Shown here piece by piece: positions 1 through 5,252 of a stretch of DNA of 8,010 nt; positions within the stretch are counted from its first letter, which is position 1, and each line of letters opens with the position of its first letter. Under the pieces are notes generated by a model. That model made no database searches. It was not told the origin of the DNA and was given only the letters and a program-made list of their open reading frames with translations. Source of the DNA: DATKIY01 sp035543875 (lineage in GTDB: Bacteria; Actinomycetota; Actinomycetes; JAHEKZ01); assembly GCA_035543875.1 (NCBI GenBank), contig DATKIY010000262.1, forward strand, positions 1-8,010. Reading direction: 5' to 3'. The translations under genes were made by a program, and so were the position numbers.

Positions 1-288
1 CTTGTGACACGACGTGCACTCAGTGAGCGGGTCGGCGAACGCCTCAAGGTGCCCGGACGCCGTCCAGACCTCTGGCGCCAAGATGACAGAGGTATCGACG
101 CCAACGACATCGTCACGTTCGCGCACCATCGACTGCCACCATTGGCGCTTGACGTTTTCCTTGAGCTCAACACCAAGAGGGCCGTAATCCCAGGCAGCGC
201 GGGAGCCGCCGTAGATCTCTGAACTGGGGTAGACGAATCCCCGACGCTTGCTGAGGGAGACGACGTTGTCGATGAGGTCGGCGGCCAC
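1..288 (-). CDS. glyS: Glycyl-tRNA synthetase, N-terminal part (cut by the window edge)
   Basis: Class II aminoacyl-tRNA synthetase that charges tRNA-Gly with glycine in the cytoplasm. Only the first 96 codons are present; the frame runs open to base 1. Visible sequence is typical of the dimeric (eukaryote-like) GlyRS type: RRGFVYPSSEIYGG at about residues 15-28, then WDYGPLGVELK at about 33-43, the region around class II motif 1. The fragment ends in a CxxCH pair (Cys91, Cys94), the first half of the zinc-binding insertion expected here. The start is GTG at 288: it is the only start codon after an in-frame TAG at 337-339, and GGAG lies five bases upstream. It follows the ABM gene on the same strand by 48 bases, so co-transcription is likely. 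Identification is firm; the rest of the gene lies outside the window. Confidence 0.95.
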   Translation of the reverse strand, partial: MAADLIDNVVSLSKRRGFVYPSSEIYGGSRAAWDYGPLGVELKENVKRQWWQSMVRERDDVVGVDTSVILAPEVWTASGHLEAFADPLTECTSCHK

Positions 289-336
289 GGGGGCTCCATT
301 TCCATCCGGCTGGCGGTCGGCGGGTGAACCGCAAGA

Positions 337-699
337 CTAACTGGGTGCGCGGGCGCTCGTGGCCTCGGTCTCGCGCCCGTCACGCTTTGCATACAGCACT
401 TCGAAAGCACTCGGCTCGTCGACGGCCGTCGACAAGACCGGAACCCCTAGTACCTTCACGTCAAATGAGGACAGTGCTCGACGATATGCACCGACCGACT
501 CCCACTCTGAGGTCAGCACCCAGAACCGCGGATCGTCGGTGGCACGTCCCACAGTGACGGCATCGCAGCCCACCTGTGACTCCATGAGCTCTGCGGCGGC
601 GCGCAGTTGGTCGCCCCAAAAAGTGTTTTCTTCTTGAATCTGAAACCGGGAAACCACGTGCAACCGCGGGACTGTCCCCCACCCAGATACCGAATCCAT
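337..699 (-). CDS. Antibiotic biosynthesis monooxygenase (ABM) family protein
   Basis: A 120-residue protein with the look of a dimeric alpha/beta (ferredoxin-like) ABM domain: RLHVVSRFQI near the N-terminus (first beta strand), an amphipathic helix through the WGDQLRAAAELMES stretch, then DDPRFWVLTSEWESVGAYRRALSS, characteristic of these small proteins. Members include cofactor-free monooxygenases and many proteins of unknown role; nothing in the sequence points to a substrate. The gene sits directly upstream of glyS on the same strand, an arrangement I recall from other actinobacteria, so it is probably a conserved housekeeping neighbour rather than part of an antibiotic cluster. Start: ATG at 699 is used here. 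The preceding codon is TTG (702) and lies at a better distance (8 rather than 11 bases) from AAGGA at 711-715, so the start may be one codon earlier. Its stop, TAG, is the in-frame stop that bounds glyS. Confidence 0.82.
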   Translation of the reverse strand: MDSVSGWGTVPRLHVVSRFQIQEENTFWGDQLRAAAELMESQVGCDAVTVGRATDDPRFWVLTSEWESVGAYRRALSSFDVKVLGVPVLSTAVDEPSAFEVLYAKRDGRETEATSARAPS

Positions 700-774
700 C
701 AACCCGTCCGTCCTTCGATCAGTCGCTCACGGTTCCCCCGGACCCGATCGTCCCCTATAGATGAGCCACGATGG

Positions 775-792
775 AGTTGGCCCAGGCCAACT
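775..792. repeat. 18-bp perfect inverted repeat, possible operator or 5'-UTR hairpin
   Basis: AGTTGGCC, CA, GGCCAACT: two eight-base arms that are exact reverse complements with a two-base centre. It lies in the divergent region between the ABM gene and the small membrane-protein gene, 14 bases after a TATAGA (756-761) that could serve as a -10 element for the rightward gene, and 28 bases before its start. The two-base centre is too short for a good RNA loop unless the inner pairs open, so a dimeric regulator site is the more natural reading. No adjacent T-run is present, so it is not a terminator. Which protein binds it, if any, cannot be told from sequence. Confidence 0.5.
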
Positions 793-820
793 GACAGCAC
801 GCGAACGAGAAAGGGCGGCA

Positions 821-1126
821 ATGTCACCGCAACCGGATCGCACGTCGTCCGAGGTCACTGCCTTCGAGCGGATAAGCGCGCCGTACCTCCTGCGGCTGCA
901 TGCCGCCCCGAGATGGTTGCTCGCAGTCGTACTGGCTGCCTTGTTGGTGGTCGGTCTGCTCGTCAAAGGCCCGATCGGCGCCGTGCTCCTGCTCCTGCTG
1001 GCCCTGTTCCTGGCCTGGCTCGCAGCCGTGAGCTGGCGGCTGCTTACCCCATCGGCCCGGCTCATCCGGTTCCTAGTCGTTGGACTCGTGGTGGCTGCGG
1101 CCGGGTTCCAGTTGGTTGCCTCCTAA
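821..1126 (+). CDS. Small three-helix membrane protein (DUF6703-like)
   Basis: A 101-residue protein with a polar N-terminus (about residues 1-31) and three hydrophobic segments: about 32-48, 50-72 and 81-100, the last ending at the C-terminus. The first two are separated only by a KGP turn, suggesting a helical hairpin. It resembles a family of small actinobacterial membrane proteins found near glyS (DUF6703, from memory); no function is known to me and no catalytic motif is visible. I chose ATG at 821 because AAAGGG lies a few bases upstream, whereas the longer in-frame ATG at 761 has no ribosome-binding site and overlaps a TATAGA that may be the promoter. It stops six bases before the Zur-box-like palindrome of znuA, so any read-through would enter the zinc operon, but no functional link is implied. 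Confidence 0.7.
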   Translation: MSPQPDRTSSEVTAFERISAPYLLRLHAAPRWLLAVVLAALLVVGLLVKGPIGAVLLLLLALFLAWLAAVSWRLLTPSARLIRFLVVGLVVAAAGFQLVAS

Positions 1127-1131
1127 CGGTA

Positions 1132-1160
1132 TTGACAATCGTTGTCATTTTCGTCAGGCT
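1132..1160 (+). promoter_or_regulatory. Candidate znuA promoter (leaderless arrangement)
   Basis: A consensus -35 hexamer TTGACA (1132-1137) is followed after 17 bases by CAGGCT (1155-1160), a weak -10 that keeps A2 and T6 of the TAnnnT pattern. Transcription starting about seven bases later would begin at or next to GTG 1167, giving a leaderless mRNA, which is common in actinobacteria. The -35 half is clear; the -10 half is tentative. Confidence 0.4.
1133..1147. promoter_or_regulatory. Zur-box-like operator of the znuACB operon
   Basis: TGACAA, TCG, TTGTCA: a perfect 15-bp palindrome with six-base arms, AT-rich against the local background. Its size, its TGA...TCA ends and its place directly before a zinc-uptake operon that also encodes a Zur match the way actinobacterial Zur sites are arranged. 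It overlaps the TTGACA at 1132-1137, so bound Zur would block RNA polymerase. The assignment to Zur rather than another regulator rests on context. Confidence 0.68.
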
Positions 1161-1166
1161 GTGCTT

Positions 1167-2123
1167 GTGCCTGCCGCCTCACTGTCTCGCCGTGCGCACG
1201 CGCCACTGATCTTCCCCGCGATCTTGGTTTCCTGCGGGCTGCTGCTCTCCCTGAGCGCCTGCCAATCGGCCCCGGCTGCTGAGGAGGCCGACAACCTTTC
1301 GGTCGTGACGTCGTTCTACCCGTTGCAGTTCATTGCCGAACGCATCGGCGGGGACGCAGTCACGGTCACCAACCTCACAAAGCCAGGTGCCGAACCTCAC
1401 GATCTCGAGCTATCCCCTCAACAGGTCGCCGCGCTTGCCGACTCCGACCTAGCCGTGCGGTTATCGGGCTTTCAACCAGCTGTCGATGACGCGTTCGACG
1501 TCGCTGGTCCACCCGCGACCTTCGATGCGCGTCCCTATGCCGACCTGTCCCTCACCTACTCGCCCATTGAGGAGAGCAGCACGACCGGGACAAGTGAGCC
1601 GAGCCCTGACCCACACTTTTGGCTCGACCCCATGCGACTTGCCAATGTCGCCGACGCGCTGGCAGCCAAACTCGCGTCTCTGGACCCGGAACATGCTGAG
1701 GAATTCTCAAACAATGCCAGGACGTTGCGCGGCGACCTCACCGGACTCGACACCGAGTTACGTCGTGGGTTGGCTGACTGCGCAAATGAAGACCTCGTGA
1801 CAAGCCACACGGCCTTCGGTTACTTCGCCGACGCCTACGGGCTGCAGCAAGTAGGCATCGCCGGCTTGACGCCGGAGAGCGAGCCTGACCCCGGTGCACT
1901 TACGGCGGTTACGGACTTCGTCGAGGCAAACGACGTTCACACCATCTACTTCGAGACCTTGGTGAGCCCGGACATCGCAGAAACCATTGCCGGAGCCACC
2001 GGTGCGACCACAGCCGTACTAGATCCGCTCGAAGGACTTTCAGACGCATCCGACGGCGACAACTACCTGGAGATCATGCGATCCAACCTCGCTCAGCTCC
2101 AGAGGGGGCAGCCGTGCACATAA
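1167..2123 (+). CDS. znuA: Zinc ABC transporter substrate-binding lipoprotein ZnuA
   Basis: Cluster A-I (ZnuA/TroA type) receptor that binds Zn2+ outside the membrane and hands it to ZnuB. With GTG 1167 as start the protein has 318 residues: an arginine-containing N-region, a hydrophobic stretch, and the lipobox LSLSAC with the lipid-carrying Cys at 32. Predicted metal ligands are all present: His78 in KPGAEPHDLELSP, His150 in DPHFWLDP, His214 in TSHTAFGYF and Asp286 in VLDPLEGL. The loop before DPHFWLDP, usually histidine-rich in ZnuA, here contains Ser, Thr, Glu and Pro but no His. Two cysteines of the mature domain (Cys205, Cys317) could form a disulfide (inference). GTG at 1161 is an alternative start two codons earlier; the open frame back to TTG 1080 would bury the promoter and is rejected. 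The 3' end overlaps znuC by ten bases. Zinc rather than manganese is inferred from the zur and smtB neighbours. Confidence 0.93.
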   Translation: MPAASLSRRAHAPLIFPAILVSCGLLLSLSACQSAPAAEEADNLSVVTSFYPLQFIAERIGGDAVTVTNLTKPGAEPHDLELSPQQVAALADSDLAVRLSGFQPAVDDAFDVAGPPATFDARPYADLSLTYSPIEESSTTGTSEPSPDPHFWLDPMRLANVADALAAKLASLDPEHAEEFSNNARTLRGDLTGLDTELRRGLADCANEDLVTSHTAFGYFADAYGLQQVGIAGLTPESEPDPGALTAVTDFVEANDVHTIYFETLVSPDIAETIAGATGATTAVLDPLEGLSDASDGDNYLEIMRSNLAQLQRGQPCT

Positions 2124-2893
2124 CCGAGTCCGAGCAGCACGCAGTACCGCAACCGTTGGTTGACCTCACGCAGGCGACTTTGGGATATGACGGACGTGCG
2201 GTGCTGCGCGACGTCGACCTGAGCATCAGCCCTGGCGAATTTGTCGCCGTGGTTGGGCCGAACGGCGCCGGAAAATCAACGCTTATCAAGGCCATGTTGG
2301 GGTTGGCGAGCGTGGACGCCGGCACGATCGAACTATTCGGAACACCTGGAACCCGCGGCCGCTCCCGCATTGGCTATGTCCCTCAGCGACAAACCGTGTC
2401 TGGCGCACTCCCAACCAATGTCTACGAAGTTGTGGCAAGCGGCTGTCTCGCCGACGGTCGTTGGACTCCGCTTCGCCGGTCCGACCACGCAGCGACGGCC
2501 CGAGCGTTGAAGCGTCTGTCCCTAGACCAGCTGGCGTACGAGCCCGTGACTCGCCTATCCGGTGGACAGCAACGTCGCGTCCTTATCGCGCGCGCGCTCG
2601 TTCGTGACGTCGAGCTGCTGCTGCTTGACGAGCCAACCGCGGGTGTTGACGTCGACGCCCAAGCCGACCTCGCCGATGCGCTAGACGCCTTAGCGATAGG
2701 CGGCACCACGATCGTCGTTGTCACGCACGAGCTCGCACCTTTTGAGCAAAGCCTGACTCGGGTTGTTTGGGTAAACCGGGGCCGCGTCGAGTACGACGGT
2801 CCACCGACCGCTTCGATTCTTTCGGCCACCAGCGAGCCGTTCGCCCACCACCACTCGGACCCCCCGCCTGATCGTGGACTTCTGGAGGGGTGA
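2114..2893 (+). CDS. znuC: Zinc ABC transporter ATP-binding protein ZnuC
   Basis: ATPase that drives zinc import through ZnuB from the inner face of the membrane. The 259 residues contain the full set of ABC motifs: Walker A GPNGAGKST (48-56), Q-loop Gln91 in GYVPQRQ, signature LSGGQ (148-152), Walker B LLLLDE (168-173) with catalytic Glu173, D-loop near 177-179, and H-loop His205. After the H-loop a C-terminal tail of some 50 residues carries a small histidine cluster, AHHHSDPPP, which may bind or sense metal (inference). The start is GTG at 2114, preceded at a good distance by GAGGGGG, and lies inside the end of znuA. Its TGA lies two bases before the preferred znuB start, so the three proteins are very probably translated together. 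Confidence 0.95.
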   Translation: MHITESEQHAVPQPLVDLTQATLGYDGRAVLRDVDLSISPGEFVAVVGPNGAGKSTLIKAMLGLASVDAGTIELFGTPGTRGRSRIGYVPQRQTVSGALPTNVYEVVASGCLADGRWTPLRRSDHAATARALKRLSLDQLAYEPVTRLSGGQQRRVLIARALVRDVELLLLDEPTAGVDVDAQADLADALDALAIGGTTIVVVTHELAPFEQSLTRVVWVNRGRVEYDGPPTASILSATSEPFAHHHSDPPPDRGLLEG

Positions 2894-2895
2894 GC

Positions 2896-3750
2896 GTGGA
2901 GATCCTGCAGTACGACTTCATGCAGCGAGCGCTGATGGCTGCCCTCCTGGTTGGATTGGCCGCTCCCCTCGTTGGCGTCTTCTTGGTCCAACGGCGGCTA
3001 GCCCTCATTGGTGACGGCATTGGACACGTGGCACTGACGGGTGTCGCGCTGGGGTTGCTCACCGGACGCGCCCCCGTGCTAGTCGCACTAGTGGTTTCCA
3101 TCATCGGTGCCGTCACAGTCGAAGTGATGCGTACGCGAGGAAGAACGGGCGGCGACCTCGCGCTTGCCATCATGTTCTACGGCGGAATCGCCGGGGGTGT
3201 GGTGCTCATTCAATGGGCACCGGGCGGGACTGCCGCGACGTTGAACAGCTACCTGTTCGGAGCCATCACAACGACATCCGGCGCCGACTTAGTCGTTTTC
3301 GGCGGTCTCGCCCTCGTGGTGGTACTCATCACCACGTTTCTTTCGCGACAGCTATTTGCGGTTAGCAACGACGAGGAGTTTGCTCGAGCATCGGGAATGC
3401 CCGTAACCGCGCTGAACATTGTCTTGGCCTGCTTGACCGCGAGCACCGTTGTCATCTCGATGCGCGTTGTGGGACTACTACTGATTAGCGCCCTGATGAT
3501 TGTGCCGGTGGCCACGGCTCAGCTGGTCACACGCAGCTTCCGCTCAACGGGTCTGCTGGCCGTGGGAGTCGGAGTGATTTGTTCGCTCGCGGGAGTCGTT
3601 GCATCGTTCTACGCCAATACGCCATCTGGTGGCTCAATCGTGCTGCTGGCAATCGGCGTCTTCGTACTCACGGCTGTCGCCGCGGCGATAGCGCGATCAG
3701 TGCGTCGTCGAGCAAGCCGCCCGCAATTGCATGAGGACATCAGCATATGA
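2896..3750 (+). CDS. znuB: Zinc ABC transporter permease ZnuB
   Basis: Integral membrane permease of the ABC-3 family, forming the channel for Zn2+ as a presumed homodimer with ZnuA and ZnuC. The 284 residues hold about eight hydrophobic segments, beginning with the AALLVGLAAPLVGVFLVQ stretch. The family hallmark IGDGIGHVALTGVALG follows, and a later segment contains GLLLISALMIVPVATAQL. The C-terminus is short and basic (RSVRRRASR). I chose GTG 2896 over the in-frame GTG 2890: GGAGG at 2884-2888 is seven bases from 2896 but only one base from 2890, and related permeases start just before LQYDFMQRAL. The gene follows znuC by two bases and ends twelve bases before smtB. Confidence 0.93.
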   Translation: MEILQYDFMQRALMAALLVGLAAPLVGVFLVQRRLALIGDGIGHVALTGVALGLLTGRAPVLVALVVSIIGAVTVEVMRTRGRTGGDLALAIMFYGGIAGGVVLIQWAPGGTAATLNSYLFGAITTTSGADLVVFGGLALVVVLITTFLSRQLFAVSNDEEFARASGMPVTALNIVLACLTASTVVISMRVVGLLLISALMIVPVATAQLVTRSFRSTGLLAVGVGVICSLAGVVASFYANTPSGGSIVLLAIGVFVLTAVAAAIARSVRRRASRPQLHEDISI

Positions 3751-3765
3751 GAATGTATCGATATG
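3744..3765. promoter_or_regulatory. Possible SmtB operator/promoter at the znuB-smtB junction
   Basis: CATAT (3744-3748) and ATATG (3761-3765) form an imperfect 22-bp inverted repeat, and TATCGATA (3756-3763) is a perfect eight-base palindrome inside it. The site is AT-rich in GC-rich surroundings and covers the smtB start codon. ArsR/SmtB regulators bind AT-rich imperfect palindromes of about this size and often repress themselves. GAGAAT (3749-3754) could be a -10 element giving a transcript that begins at the smtB ATG; a -35 is not evident. This is suggestive only: short AT-rich palindromes arise by chance. Confidence 0.35.
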
Positions 3766-4077
3766 TCTGAGGTCACTCTTGCCCCGAGGTTCGGTGCAGC
3801 CGGCGAGCTCTTCCGCGCGCTTTCTTCTCCCGTTCGGGTTGCCCTCGTCTCCGAGCTCACCGCCGGCGACCGCTGCGTGCACGAGCTCGTCGACTCGCTC
3901 GGGCTTCCACAGCCTCTCGTCAGTCAACATCTGCGCGTGCTACGCGGCGCTGACCTCGTCGAAGGCATACGTCGCGGACGCGAGGTTGCGTACCGCCTCA
4001 CCGACGAGCACGTCGCCCACATCGTCTCCGACGCGGTTCATCACGCCGAGGAAGAGCACCTCCATGACGCACACTGA
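3763..4077 (+). CDS. smtB: ArsR/SmtB-family zinc-sensing repressor
   Basis: Small winged-helix metal sensor, 104 residues, expected to act as a DNA-binding homodimer that lets go when zinc binds. Visible parts: ALSSPVRVALVSEL (about 19-32), the helix-turn-helix ending in LPQPLVSQHLRVLRGADLV (about 48-66), the wing GIRRGREVAYRLT (68-80), and the C-terminal helix. That helix carries a SmtB/CzrA-type alpha-5 site: Asp81, His83 and His94 match the D-x-H...H pattern, but the position of the last His is Glu97, with Glu96 and His99 nearby. The alpha-3 motif has a single Cys (CVHEL, Cys38) rather than the CxC pair of Cd/Pb/As sensors, favouring zinc. The tail is rich in His and Glu. No good ribosome-binding site precedes ATG 3763, so translation probably depends on coupling to znuB or on a leaderless transcript. 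In M. tuberculosis the homologue also precedes zur. Confidence 0.88.
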   Translation: MSEVTLAPRFGAAGELFRALSSPVRVALVSELTAGDRCVHELVDSLGLPQPLVSQHLRVLRGADLVEGIRRGREVAYRLTDEHVAHIVSDAVHHAEEEHLHDAH

Positions 4078-4127
4078 TCGACGCCCAGCACCGACTCGAC
4101 GCAAGCGATCGACGTAAGGATCTCTCG

Positions 4128-4547
4128 GTGACTACCTCCTCACTACCCCGCAATACCAGGCAACGCCAGGCAGTCATGGTGTTGCTGAACCAGCTCACCG
4201 AGTTCAAAAGCGCACAGGATATTCATGCGCTGCTCCGAGCAGAAGGCCAGACCGTTGGCCTCACGACCGTTTACCGCACGTTGCAGACTCTCGCGGACGC
4301 CAGGCAGGTCGACGTGATTCGAGCCGACGACGGCGAAGCGCGGTACCGACGGTGCACCCCCGACCATCACCATCACCTCGTGTGTCGCTCCTGCGGAAGG
4401 ACCGTCGAGGTAGACGACCCCACAGTTGAGCATTGGGCGGAGGAAGTCGCACGTAGGCACGATTTCACCGACATCAGCCACACAGTCGAGATTTATGGCA
4501 CCTGCTCGAACTGCGCCAAGGCGACGGCACCGGCCAATGCCACATAG
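4128..4547 (+). CDS. zur: Zinc uptake regulator Zur (Fur family)
   Basis: Fur-family repressor, 139 residues, that binds Zur boxes when loaded with Zn2+. The N-terminal winged helix includes the recognition segment LTTVYRTLQTL (45-55). All metal ligands known for the M. tuberculosis homologue FurB (residue numbers from memory) are present at the same positions: Asp62, Cys76, His81, His83 (sensing site); Cys86, Cys89, Cys126, Cys129 (structural site); His80, His82, Glu101, His118 (third site). The HHHH run is at 80-83 and the two CxxC pairs are CRSC and CSNC. Start is GTG 4128, with AAGGA at 4116-4120 seven bases upstream. It follows smtB by 50 bases with no obvious terminator between them. 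The likely target is the palindrome in front of znuA, which would close a feedback loop. Confidence 0.95.
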   Translation: MTTSSLPRNTRQRQAVMVLLNQLTEFKSAQDIHALLRAEGQTVGLTTVYRTLQTLADARQVDVIRADDGEARYRRCTPDHHHHLVCRSCGRTVEVDDPTVEHWAEEVARRHDFTDISHTVEIYGTCSNCAKATAPANAT

Positions 4548-4593
4548 AGCTGGGTTGTAGCGTTATGTTCCAATCGTCAGGGTTCGCCGTCAC

Positions 4594-4609
4594 TTGGATT
4601 ATTTTCCAA
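4594..4609. repeat. 16-bp inverted repeat upstream of the GAF gene
   Basis: TTGGA, TTATTT, TCCAA: perfect five-base arms around a six-base AT spacer, ending 19 bases before the GAF-protein start. It could be an operator or a small hairpin in the leader; the arms are too short and AT-rich to be a strong terminator for zur. It does not resemble the znuA palindrome. TATGTT at 4564-4569, 30 bases upstream of the left arm, fits a TAnnnT -10 element, so the repeat may lie in a leader. Confidence 0.3.
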
Positions 4610-4628
4610 CCAAATCTGGAAGGGACTC

Positions 4629-5210
4629 ATGCCACAGCAGGATGAGACCTCCCCGGATGCCTTCAGGTACCGCAAGGGTTGGAGTACGACGGCTCGACGC
4701 AACGCGGTAGATCGCGTTCGCGTTGCCCTCACCAAGGGCACCGACCTGCGCACCGTCAGTGAATCAGTCGCCGAAACGATCGGTGATCTGTTCACGGCGA
4801 AGGCTTGCACCATCTCACTTCTGGACGCGCGCGGTTATCGCGATGTCGTGAACATCGGGGCACTCGCGCCCAACGACAAGCGTTTCCCTGACCCCGACTA
4901 TTACTACGACGTCGAACGTTTCCCACTGTCTACGCAGTTGCTCATGGATGGCTCCGGCTACCTGAGCACTACAACGACTTCGCCCATATACAAGGAATAC
5001 CAAGGAATGTGGCCGCAAATGCCAGCTGGGAGTTTTCTTGGAGTTCCAATCATCGCCGCGGGCGAGGTCCGAGGGGAACTGTACCTAGCCCGCGGTGAAG
5101 AAGCTCCGCTGTTCATGAACGACGACTTGGAAATGGCGCGCGACTTGGCCACGCAGTACGGCTCGGTTCTGCCCAGCTTGCTGAGCTCGGAATCACAGAA
5201 AGACAGCTGA
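4629..5210 (+). CDS. Stand-alone GAF-domain protein of unknown role
   Basis: A 193-residue soluble protein consisting essentially of one GAF domain. After a charged N-terminus (about 1-36), the fold begins at TDLRTVSESVAETIGDLF and continues through CTISLLD. The central part has YYYDVERFPLSTQLLMDG, typical of the ligand-pocket edge in bacterial GAF domains. The last strands are SFLGVPIIAAGEVRGELYLARG, and a final helix runs through DDLEMARDLATQYGSVLPSLL. No kinase, cyclase, helix-turn-helix or other output domain is attached, so it would have to work by binding a partner or small molecule. There is one cysteine (Cys60); the sequence gives no hint of haem, bilin or metal binding. GGAAGG at 4618-4623 is five bases from the ATG. 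It follows zur by 81 bases on the same strand and could be the tail of the zinc transcript or have its own promoter. It converges on uppS with 42 bases between. Confidence 0.8.
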   Translation: MPQQDETSPDAFRYRKGWSTTARRNAVDRVRVALTKGTDLRTVSESVAETIGDLFTAKACTISLLDARGYRDVVNIGALAPNDKRFPDPDYYYDVERFPLSTQLLMDGSGYLSTTTTSPIYKEYQGMWPQMPAGSFLGVPIIAAGEVRGELYLARGEEAPLFMNDDLEMARDLATQYGSVLPSLLSSESQKDS

Positions 5211-5252
5211 ATCGGTCAACCCAAGGCCGATGCGTGACCAAGGAACGGATCT

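Noticed and set aside
337..699. Part of an antibiotic biosynthetic cluster because of the ABM name
   Set aside because: No other biosynthetic genes are present; the neighbours are housekeeping and zinc genes, and the family name covers many unrelated small proteins.
761..820. Upstream ATG start of the small membrane protein
   Set aside because: No ribosome-binding site; it overlaps the TATAGA element and the palindrome, while ATG 821 has AAAGGG at the right distance.
1080..1166. N-terminal extension of znuA back to TTG 1080
   Set aside because: It would overlap the upstream gene and place the Zur-like palindrome inside the coding region, and it would add 29 residues before a complete lipoprotein signal peptide.
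607..1209. 200-codon rightward open frame across the ABM start, the intergenic region and the small membrane-protein gene
   Set aside because: Arginine/proline-rich shadow translation with no domain pattern, overlapping two better-supported genes in other frames.
2422..2991. 189-codon leftward open frame antisense to znuC
   Set aside because: Low-complexity Ser/Arg-rich translation opposite well-conserved ABC motifs.
4548..4593. Rho-independent terminator after zur
   Set aside because: No GC-rich stem followed by a T-run was found, so whether transcription continues into the GAF gene stays open.
4594..4609. Second Zur box in front of the GAF gene
   Set aside because: The arms TTGGA/TCCAA and six-base spacer do not match the TGACAA-N3-TTGTCA form seen before znuA.
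5211..5239. Terminator between the GAF gene and uppS
   Set aside because: Short complementary pairs (ATCGG/CCGAT, GGTCA/TGACC) exist but compete with each other, have loops of 11 or more bases and no T-run; no confident hairpin terminator can be called.
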